DNA of 44,529 nucleotides, from NCBI RefSeq assembly GCF_001051235.1, contig NZ_CBTJ020000036.1, positions 1-44,529 of the forward strand, read 5' to 3'. The position numbers were made by a program, and so were the translations under genes. This document shows, one piece after another, positions 1-8,900 of the stretch. The notes below the pieces were generated by a model, which was not told where the DNA came from, searched no databases, and saw only the letters and a list, made by a program, of their open reading frames with translations. This DNA comes from Candidatus Competibacter denitrificans Run_A_D11 (lineage in GTDB: Bacteria > Pseudomonadota > Gammaproteobacteria > Competibacterales > Competibacteraceae). Every line of letters begins with the position of its first letter. Within the stretch, counting starts at the first letter, position 1.

Positions 1-132
1 TACAACGGGTTCAGATGTTCGCCTTGGGCGTCGCCGCCGCTAAAGCTGCCTATGCCAGCGATGGATAATGCGAGTTTGTGGGTAATCGGATGGCCTTCTG
101 GCCAGATCGAATATATTGAAGTTCCTACTTAA
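1..132 (+). CDS. partial gene end(s) at the window edge, unrecognised
   Basis: Two plus-strand frames are open from the left edge. One (codons starting at base 3) ends at a TAA at 66-68 and reads as an Ala-rich tail ending AAAKAAYASDG, with the high third-position GC typical of this genome. The other (codons starting at base 1) runs to a TAA at 130-132. It has an internal ATG at 61 that overlaps the first stop region, giving a possible 23-residue peptide ending IEYIEVPT. Either could be the C-terminus of an upstream gene, or the pair could reflect a frameshift. I do not recognise a family. Only the sequence to the left could decide. Confidence 0.3.
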   Translation, partial: YNGFRCSPWASPPLKLPMPAMDNASLWVIGWPSGQIEYIEVPT

Positions 133-162
133 GTAAGAAAAATTCAGATATCAACTGATTTT

Positions 163-1002
163 ATGGCAGACATAATCCCGGATTCGCATGGATGGTATTC
201 TATAAAGGGCGATCCAACTCATGAAGTTATTCAGTCACTCCGCGCTGTTGGGCATATAGATAAGCTGTCAATCACTCAAACCCGTCTGATAACCGTTGAT
301 ATCGCCAAGCGTCTTTGCAGGATTCATTCAGTCCGTCAGCTCTGGCTCTGGTGCGACGTGACTCGAACTGCAATGCGGCACATTTTGCGGATAGCTGGAC
401 TCGAAATTCTTGATGTATTGAATATCAAATCACCCGGTACCCTAGCTGGCTTTGATCTTGCCACTAGCCTGCACACTGTTAGAGCGAACCATTACCTGAA
501 GGAACAGGATATCATAGAAATTTCTAAGTGTCTGACTATAAAAGAGCTAGGTATTCAAGGAGCCGAACTTACCTTAACGGCGATTGATACCTTGTTATCA
601 CTCAAACGACTCAAATCGCTTGATGTCGAAGGAACCTTGTTCGATGATCAGATGGCTCAACGTGTGAGCACCTCAACCGTCCTGGAATCACTCGAAATTG
701 GCGGCACCAAAATTACGCGCAATGGCTTGAGGCATTTAGTTTCCATGAAACAGCTTCGCTCTCTTGATCTTTGGGCAACGAATCTAGTTGAAGATGATTT
801 TGACCTACTGCGTCAGTTACCAGCCTTGGAATATATTTCCATAGGCGGATATGCTCATTTGCCCTCATTAGATTCAAAGAAAATAGTCCCACTGCTTTTG
901 TCACTTCCTGCGCTCAAGCGAGTCTGGCTTGATGGAGCAAGCATTACTAAGACTGAGCGAGATGCTCTTGAGGAAAAGCTTGAGGAACTTCGTATTACAT
1001 AG
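163..1002 (+). CDS. leucine-rich-repeat-like protein (279 aa), hypothetical
   Basis: Roughly residues 70-260 contain a degenerate leucine-rich repeat pattern, with recurring blocks such as LKSLDVEGT, LESLEIGGTKIT and LRSLDLWATNL spaced about 23-25 residues apart. Such solenoids usually bind other proteins. No signal peptide, membrane segment or catalytic motif is visible, so a cytoplasmic role is likely. The gene is AT-rich compared with the giant WD40/HEAT gene at 2999 and has many rare-looking codons, which suggests acquisition by transfer. The ATG start has only a weak Shine-Dalgarno sequence. It lies just upstream of a small membrane-protein gene in the same orientation. The repeat assignment is from pattern reading; the function is unknown. 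Confidence 0.75.
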   Translation: MADIIPDSHGWYSIKGDPTHEVIQSLRAVGHIDKLSITQTRLITVDIAKRLCRIHSVRQLWLWCDVTRTAMRHILRIAGLEILDVLNIKSPGTLAGFDLATSLHTVRANHYLKEQDIIEISKCLTIKELGIQGAELTLTAIDTLLSLKRLKSLDVEGTLFDDQMAQRVSTSTVLESLEIGGTKITRNGLRHLVSMKQLRSLDLWATNLVEDDFDLLRQLPALEYISIGGYAHLPSLDSKKIVPLLLSLPALKRVWLDGASITKTERDALEEKLEELRIT

Positions 1003-1049
1003 CCATAGAATATTAATAGAGACATTAACTAAAGAACTTATTTTTCACA

Positions 1050-1541
1050 GTGACTCTTATTAGTTTCTACCAAAAATCTCTTCTAATACCGCCAATAGTA
1101 TTAGGTTTGATTTCATTATCATATCTAATATTTGAACTGGAATCTTCATCTTCTGTGTGGATTTCTGGTATCGGTGTTTGGGGCCTCATATTAGGTGGCG
1201 TTCCATATATTTTTCTAAGTTGCTGGCTTGTTGTGCAAAGTCGAAAACATTCGGCACGTTGGCTTAAAGAGAAATTAGCACTTGCGCTAACCCTTCTACT
1301 AGCTTTGATTATAGTTTGGATATTTTTTATTTTGTTTTTCTTGAGCATTATCAGCAGCAGTGAATTTGTAATTAGAGATTATTTAGGTTTCAGCATGGTT
1401 GTGAGCATAGTGGCATCTATATACGCTACATTAACTGGTTACTTTTTTGTAATTCTAATCTTTTTAACCTGCATAATTTTGCAGCGATATGGATTCGTAG
1501 AACGCCAGTCGCCACCTGAAACACTCGCAAATGACCTTTAG
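1050..1541 (+). CDS. small polytopic membrane protein (163 aa), hypothetical
   Basis: The protein starts with GTG and consists almost entirely of hydrophobic stretches, about four membrane helices (near residues 9-28, 35-58, 72-100 and 112-150), separated by short basic loops such as QSRKHSARWLKEK. No motif identifies a family. It is 48 bp behind the LRR-like gene and 14 bp ahead of the truncated copy of the WD40/HEAT gene, all in one direction, so these could be cotranscribed. Its AT-rich composition matches the LRR-like and decarboxylase genes and differs from the GC-rich genome background. A partner or immunity-type role in an accessory cassette is possible but is only inference. Confidence 0.65.
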   Translation: MTLISFYQKSLLIPPIVLGLISLSYLIFELESSSSVWISGIGVWGLILGGVPYIFLSCWLVVQSRKHSARWLKEKLALALTLLLALIIVWIFFILFFLSIISSSEFVIRDYLGFSMVVSIVASIYATLTGYFFVILIFLTCIILQRYGFVERQSPPETLANDL

Positions 1542-1554
1542 ATAGGAGCCGCCC

Positions 1555-1767
1555 GTGGCCAAACAATACGCGCCCCACATTGAACGCCTATTGGCCGTTG
1601 CTGCCAGCGGCAAGTTATTAGCGGTCGGTGGCCGCCGCGACGCGGTGGGCGTAAACAACTCCAGCGTTCATCTGCTGCAACTGCCTAAACTGAACACCCG
1701 TTTCAGCGCCCCAACGACCTACCAATTTCAACATCTTCTAGCTAGAACAAGTACTTCTATTGAGTAA
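1555..1767 (+). pseudogene. truncated duplicate of the WD40/HEAT gene 5' end
   Basis: This reading frame starts with GTG behind a GGAG-type ribosome site. Its first 52 or so residues are a near copy of the N-terminus of the giant protein encoded from 2999. At the DNA level 1556-1712 matches 3000-3156 over 157 bp without gaps, with about 15 mismatches, and the first 50-odd bases are identical. After the shared FSAP the frame runs into unrelated AT-rich sequence and stops after 70 residues. It therefore encodes one incomplete WD40-type blade and cannot fold like the parent. It may still be translated, because its start signals are intact. Confidence 0.8.
1556..1712 (+). repeat. 157-bp direct repeat, copy 1 (partner 3000-3156)
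   Basis: This copy is about 90 % identical to 3000-3156, with the same length and no gaps. The match begins exactly at the start codon (TGGCCAAAC) and ends at CAGCGCCCC; the flanks on both sides are unrelated. Mismatches are concentrated in the second half. The two copies bracket the decarboxylase gene. Confidence 0.85.
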
Positions 1768-1773
1768 TTTCTA

Positions 1774-2985
1774 ATGCCAAAAGAGGCCAGCGTAACTATT
1801 CAAGCTAATCTCGATAATTTATATCGAGCCGTTGATCTTATGTTTCAAAAAAATACTGATATTGCGCTGTTGCCTGAAAACTTTCCTACTGAAGGACTCG
1901 GAGATCAAACTACCTTAGAAATTCTTGCTCCTCACGTTTTTGGGAAAGCGGCTGATTTGGGTAGTCCCATTGCTCTTGCCCATATGGACCCGCCGACACT
2001 GCCAATTACCTGGGCGGCTACTTTATGGAATGCCAGTTTGAACCAGAATCTACTGCATCCAGCCACTTCACCCTTTGCCTCTTCGGCTGAAGAAATCGTC
2101 ATCAACTGGCTCTGTCCCTTTTTTGGCATGAGTGGCGGGCATTTTTGCTCAGGTTCAACCATTGGTAACCTAACCGCCTTATGGGCAGCCCGTGACCAGA
2201 AAGGCATTAAGCAAGTTGTATGCTCCGTAGCTGCACATAACAGCATCGAGAAAGCTTGCAAAATTCTTGGAATTAAACTGACTAAAATTCCCGTCGATCA
2301 GGATTTACGGCTGCGTGATCCGGAACTTGATTTAAAGGAATGCTGTCTCGTTCTCACTGCCGGAGCGACCGGAAATGGAGCTATTGACCCTCTGGTCTAT
2401 TGCGGCAAAGCTGCCTGGACTCACATTGATGCTGCATGGGCTGGCCCATTTCGATTAGCACCAAACTATAGCTATTTACTTGATGGTATCGATGGTGCGA
2501 ATTCTGTAGTCATCTCAGGTCACAAGTTACTCTTTCAACCGAAAGATTCGGCTTTAATTTTATTTAAAGATTACGAAGAATCCAGAAGATATATATCGTT
2601 AGGTGGCAATTATCTAGCACGCCCTACTGTCGGTGTACAAGGTTCACGCTCAGCGAATGCAATACCCTTATTAGCGACTCTAATGGCACTTGGCAGGAAT
2701 GGGATTGCGATGATTTTAGGCCAAATCATGTCCAATGCGGAGAATTTTTATCAATATCTGGTTTCAAACAGCAATTTCACTGTTCTTTCAAAACCTGTAA
2801 CTGGCATCACTATCTTTCGTCCCAATCATCAAATGACATCGGATTTTCTCGCAAAGTTGCCACAAGGAATGTTTGCAACCTTTCTTTACGAAGACAAAGA
2901 ATGGGTCAGGTCTGTTTCCGCTAATCCCAAGGCAGATATTCCAACCATTATCTCTTACATCGAAAGAGCTAACAGTATCAAATAA
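1774..2985 (+). CDS. PLP-dependent group II (aromatic-L-amino-acid-type) decarboxylase family protein
   Basis: This 403-residue protein has the fold-type I signatures of group II amino-acid decarboxylases. They are a histidine expected to stack on the cofactor ring in AAHNSIEKA, the TAGATGNGAIDPL loop, the cofactor-contacting aspartate in HIDAAWAGPF, and the Schiff-base lysine in SGHKLLFQPKD. The expected reaction is decarboxylation of an amino acid; the substrate cannot be read from the sequence. It is shorter than the usual 450-500 residues but has both ends of the domain, so it is probably complete. Its AT-rich composition contrasts sharply with the next gene. It lies between two copies of that gene's 5' end and stops 13 bp before its TTG start. 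The start has only a weak ribosome site. Confidence 0.85.
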   Translation: MPKEASVTIQANLDNLYRAVDLMFQKNTDIALLPENFPTEGLGDQTTLEILAPHVFGKAADLGSPIALAHMDPPTLPITWAATLWNASLNQNLLHPATSPFASSAEEIVINWLCPFFGMSGGHFCSGSTIGNLTALWAARDQKGIKQVVCSVAAHNSIEKACKILGIKLTKIPVDQDLRLRDPELDLKECCLVLTAGATGNGAIDPLVYCGKAAWTHIDAAWAGPFRLAPNYSYLLDGIDGANSVVISGHKLLFQPKDSALILFKDYEESRRYISLGGNYLARPTVGVQGSRSANAIPLLATLMALGRNGIAMILGQIMSNAENFYQYLVSNSNFTVLSKPVTGITIFRPNHQMTSDFLAKLPQGMFATFLYEDKEWVRSVSANPKADIPTIISYIERANSIK

Positions 2986-2998
2986 GGAACTACCCATT

Positions 2999-5900
2999 TT
3001 GGCCAAACAATACGCGCCCCACATTGAACGCCTATTGGCCGTTGCTGCCAGCGGCAAATTATTAGCGGTCGGCGGTCGCCGCGATGCGGCAGGCGTGACC
3101 GGCTCCAGCGTTCACCTGCTGCAACTGCCGAAGCTGAACGCCCGCTTCAGCGCCCCGTTGAACGCCGCCACCACCGCGCTGGCCTTCAGTGACGACGACC
3201 TGCTGCTGGCTGGAACCGCAGACGGTGAACTGCTGATCTGGCGCAGCGATGGCCAGGGCGCAACGCCGGACGCGCAACAAACCGTCCACGCGGGCGCGAT
3301 TCGGGCGCTGGCTATCAGCGGGCGACAGGTCGCCAGCGTCGGCGAGGAGGGCCTGCTGGTGCTGCATGACCTCAAACGGGATGGCGACCGCATCCAGTTC
3401 CGCGAACGCGCCCAGCGCCGCCTGAGCGAGCAAGCCTTACGCGCCGTCGTGGTCGATACCGCCAGCGCCAGTATTGCCGCCGCCGGAGCCGATAACACCA
3501 TTTACCTGCTGCCACTGGCGAACATCGGCGACGCCGAACCGCGCATCATGCCCTGTGGTGAACGCGGCATCTTCGCGCTCGCCTTCACCGGCGATGGCCG
3601 CATCGTGGCCGGGTGCGGCGATGGCTCTATCCGCGTCTGCTTTCTGGAAGGCGCGATTGACGAGGAAGACCGCAGCGGCGATGCCGCCCATCAGGGGCCG
3701 GTGCGCGCCCTGCTGTTCAGCGCCGCGCTGAACGACGAGCAGAACCGCCCGCTGCCGCACCGCCTGTTTTCGCTCGGCGAGGACGGCGAACTGAAAATCT
3801 GGACGCTGGATCAGCGCCGCAAGCCGCGCACCGTGCCGATTGGCCGCGATCCCCGCGCGCTGGCGCTGGTCGAGGGCAACCCGCAAGCCAAGCCGGAACA
3901 GCGCGGTGGAACGCTGGTCGCCGTCACCGAACAACGGCAACTCTGGCTGAGTCCGATCAATCAGGACGGCAATCCCACCGGCAATGGCGAAGTGTGGGAT
4001 TCGCGGCTGCAACGGCTGCTGGATGAGGTGAAAGCCACTCGCTCGTCATCGGCCACGCTGGAAGCGCTGGCGCAACTGGCCGAGGACGACGCGCGAGATG
4101 CTTTGGAATACGTCCTGACGCAGGATTCCCGCCCCGCGCAACGCATCGAGGCGGCGCAATGGCTGGGCAAGACCCAACGTCGCCGCAGCAAGCCCGCGCT
4201 GGCGCGAGCACTCAACGACGACAATCCCGGCGTACGCAAGGCCGCGTTGACCGCGCTGGAACAGATTGACACCGACGCGCCCCTGCAAGCCCTGCAACCG
4301 GCGCTGACCAGCCGCCATGCCGACCTGCGGCTCTATGCGGTCAAGCAGTTGACCCAATTGCGGCAAGCCTCGCCGCTGGCGCCGCGCTGGCTGGGCGAAC
4401 GGCTGAACGATAGCGATGAGAACGTCCGCGAAGCCGCTTTGGATGCGCTGCTGGCGCTGGAACCCGCCACGAGCGTCGCGCCTTTGCAAAGCGCCTTCGA
4501 GCGTGGCTCACCCGACATCCGCCGCGCCGTGTTGATTCGGCTCGGGCGGCGCAAGCTTGGCGCAACCCCGGACGGTCGTCGGCTGCTCGATCAGGCGCTG
4601 AATGACGACACCTTTGCGGTGCGCTATGCGGCGTTCTGGATCAGCGTCATCGCCTATCCCACCCTGCTGGCCCGATTGGGCCGCGATAATCTCGTCAAAA
4701 TTATCGAAGAATTCAGAGCACAGGGTGTCATCGGGGCTATCACCGACAGCGAGCACTGGAGCGAGGCGCAACTGGAACCGCTGTTCGCTGCGCTGGCCTG
4801 TCGCCAGCCGGACATGGCTCTGCAAGCCGCCTTGTGCTTAAGCTGGCTCGGTGACGAGCGGGCCAGTGGTGCGCTGCTGCAACTCAGCCGTGAACCGAAT
4901 CCGGCCCTGCGCCGTCAGGTCGCCCACTTCCTCGCTGCCGCCATCAACGATCTGGCCGGTGATGCGCGGTTGCGGGCGCGGTTGCAATGGCTCCTGACCG
5001 ACGAAGACGCCCAAGTCCGCGCCACCGCCTTCGACAGCCTGCTGAAACTGGCCGAACCGGAAGGCCCCGCCGGTGAAATCGCTCTGGCTGAACCCGCCCT
5101 GCGCACCCCGTCCGGCGACATTCGCACCCGCGCCCTGCAACTGCTGGTCAAGCACGGCGCGACCGCGCCCACCGAGTTAGCGACTCGCATTGATGGCCTG
5201 CTGGGGCAGGCGTTGGACGACGAAGCCGAAGACGTGCGCCGCGAGGCGATGCGCACCCTGTGGGCCTGGCACAGCAAGCGCCCGGAAACGACGCTGCGGC
5301 GGGCGGTCACCTCCGTCCATGCCGACGTGCGGCGCTGGGCGGTGGAAGAACTGGCCCGGCAACTGCGCCAGTCCCGCGCCTGGGCCAAGGAGTTGTTGTT
5401 GGAGCGGGTCGGCGACAGCGCCGCCGAGGTCGGTTTGGCCGCCTACGAGGCGCTGACCAAGGAAGACGCCGACAAGAAACACCCGGAATACCATCTCGCC
5501 GCCCTCCATTCGCCCGCGCCCGCAGTGCGGATAGCCGGTCTCAAGGGCGCGTTGGAAGCCGCATCCGCCGACACCCTGCGCGGTCGGTTAATCGAACTGC
5601 TGCAAGTCGAAGACGCGGCGCAATTCATCGCCGCCATCGAAGCGCTGGATAAGCTGTTGCCGAACGATGCGCACGCCTTCGCGCTGGCTTTCGACAGCCC
5701 GTTTTATCTGCTGCGGGTGCGGGCGGGCGAACTGTGCGGCAAGCGCCGCGATGTCCGTGCGGTCGGGCCGATGCAGGCGCTGCTCAGCATCACCCCGGCC
5801 TCGCGCGACTGGCCCGGCCCTGAATTGCGCCAGCGCGCCGCCGCCGCTTTAGCCGATGTCGGCGATCCGGCCAGCATTCCGTTTTTGACCACCCTGCTGC

Positions 5901-8900
5901 GCGACGACGATGCGCTGGTGCGCGAGCACGGCGCGCGCGGGCTGGCCGCCGCCTGTCAAAGCGCCAACCCGCAACCGCTGCTGGACGCGCTGGCCCACGC
6001 CGATCTGGCGGTGCGCAGTTGGGCCGCCGATGGTCTGTCGAAACTGGGCGATGCCCGCGCCTTGCCGGTGCTGGCCGGAACGCAACGGCACGAGCATCTG
6101 CCGATCCGGCGTGGCGCGCTGTATAGCTTTGTCGCGCTCGGCGGCGATGGCGTACAGGGCTTGCTGCAAGGGCTGGAAGACAGCGAGCGCGAGTTGCAGG
6201 AACTGACCTTCGCCGTGATCGTCGCCCGCGACATCGCGCTGGCTCGCGCCCGTCTGGAGCCGGATTTGCTGCTCAGCGCCTTAAGCGCCAGTTCGCCGGA
6301 AATCCGCTACGCCGCCGCGCGCGTTCTGGAAGCGCGGTTGCGCGATGAAGATTTGGGCCAATGGGGCTTGGATTTGATCGGCCCACGTCAGCCGGAAAAA
6401 GCCAGCGACACGCGCAACTGGCCGGATGCCGGGCAACGTCCGCGCCTCTTAAACGCGGTGGTCAACGCGCTGGCCAGCGATGCGCCCGCCCGCCGCTACG
6501 CCGCCGCCCAGATTCTCGGCCTGCGCCCGCAACCGGAAACGTTCTGGCGCGAAACCAAACGGCTGGCCGAAGTCGCCACTGAATCCGCGCCACCGCCGAC
6601 CGCGCCGGAAACCGAGGCGCGACTGGAACGTAAAACCGGCTGGATTCGCAGCCTGTTCGCCCGTCCGGCCAAAGCCGAAACCGGCTCGGCCACCCAACGG
6701 CTGTTGACGGTATTGCGCTTCGCCGGTGGTGGACGTCGTCCACCGAACGAGGGTCAGGCCAGCGCTGCCGAATTGTGGCGGCTGGCCTTTGGCAGCTATG
6801 CGGGACTCATCCGGCAAGCGCCGGTCGCCAAAGGGCCGGATGACTATCAGCGGGTGCGGCGCGACTGCATCGCCCGACTGGCGGCACTGGCGCAACAAGC
6901 CGACATTGGCCGCGACGCCGTGTTGCCGGTGCTACGGCAAGCCCTGAGCGACCCGCATCATCTGGTGCGACAGGCGGCGCTCAATGCGCTGATCGAACTG
7001 CATCCGACTCAACCGCTGGAGCCGCTGGCGCTGGCCTTGCAACGGGAGTCGGCCGATATTGGCCGCGCCGCCTTCGACCGGCTGCTGACCGCCGCTGCAA
7101 CTGGCGACACGGCCGCGCTGGAACTGGCGCAAGGCGCAGTCAACGCCGCCAGCGCCGAAGTGCGCCGCCATGCGCTGGAACAACTGCCCCGGCTGTATCC
7201 AGCGGGCAGTCTGGAACCGTGGCTGCTGGCGCTCAACAGCCGCTTCGACGATTTACGGCTGACGGTGGTAGATCGGCTGTTGGACGAGCACGACCCCCGC
7301 GTCGCGGCGGCGCTGACCCGCGCGCTGGAAAGCGAGCACGAGGAATTGCGGCTGCGCGCCGCCGTCGGTCTGGCCCAGCGCGGCGAGGCGCTGGCGCTGG
7401 ACGTGCTGGCGAGCGCCTTACGCGCCGAACCCCGCATCGCTAATCGCGCTTTGGAAGCGCTGGTGACGCTGACCCACGCCCGGCCTAACCCGCAAACGGC
7501 GGAACAGGCCGCCAACGCGGTCATCGCCCGACTGGACGACGATCCCGACAAAACCGCCGACCGTCCGGCGCTGCTGCGCGCCCTGGGCCGCATCGGCAGT
7601 CTCGCCGCCCTGCCCTTGCTGGGTCGCGGCCTGCTCGACAAGGAACAAGCGGCCCAGCACGGGTTGATGCTGGACATCCTGCTGCAACTGTTGCGCGATC
7701 CATCGCAACCGGAGCAGAAGCGCGACGATGGCAAACGCTATCCGAATTATCAGGAAGCCCCGGCGCTAGAAGCGTTGCCGCCGCTGCTCGATCACGATAA
7801 CCCGGCGATCCGCGCCCGCGTCATCGACGCGCTGGCACTGCTGGACGCCAAGCCCGCCGAAACGCTGCTGATGCGCTTGCTGGACGACCGCAACGAAGCG
7901 ATTCGCGCCCAGGCGTGCGCGCAACTGGCGCAGCGCATCGTCATCGGCGTGCCTGGCGCGAGTCTGGAGCCGCTGACGCGGGCGCTGGCTGGGGGTCGGC
8001 GCGAACTGCTGCTGGCCGCCGCTGAAGGGCTAGCTCGCCAGCAACGGCCGGAAGCGTTTCAACCCTTGTTGCTGGCCTTCACGGCGGGACTGGAACCGGA
8101 GCGGAAACGGGCCATCGCTGCGCTGGGCGAATTGGGCGACCGTCGCGCCCTGGAGTATCTGGAGCCGCTGCTCGACCCGCGCGCCGACATTCCGGCGGAT
8201 GATCGCGCTCTAGCCCCAGATGCTGCCGAAGCGCTGGGCGCGCTGCTGCCGCGCCTGACCGACGCCGACGAACAGAAGCGCATCCGCGATACTCTGGAGC
8301 GGCTGGCGCGCGAAGGTTCCGGCGAATTGCGCTGGCGCGCGCTGCGCGGCTTGCGGCGGATCGGCGACGAGCGCAGCCGCGCCCTGCTGGAGCGGCTGAC
8401 CAGCGATCCGTATGAAGACAGCGCTGCCCGCCAGCGGGCCGCCACCGAACTCGGCCAACTGGGTGCAACCGCTTCCGAGCCGGTGTTGGAAACCCTGTTA
8501 CATCAACGCGATGCCGGATTGCGCAAGGCTGGGTTGGACGCCTTGCAAAAGCTGTATCCGAACGACGCCACCCAGGTCAATCTGCTGGCGTTGAACAGCG
8601 AACATGCCGAAATCAGCCGCCCCGCCGCTCGCTTCCTGGCGCGGCAGGGCGATCCCGACACTCTGACCCAGCGGTTGGGGGTGGTGAAGGATCAGCAGGT
8701 GCGGCAACGGCTGCGGCGCGGATTGATCCGGCGGCAGCATTTCTCGACTGACGCGCTACGGACGCTGCTCGACAGCGATTCGGCAGCGACGCGGGCGGAA
8801 GCGGCCTGGTTGGCGGGAAACAGCGGCGCGGCGGAATTGGCTGATGCGGTACAGACCGCCTTGCAACGCGCCGCCGATGGCTGGCGGCAGACGGAGCAGA

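Noticed and set aside
2873..2998. Longer reading of the giant gene starting inside the decarboxylase gene
   Set aside because: The similarity to the truncated copy and the ribosome site both place the start at 2999, and the extension would overlap the decarboxylase gene.
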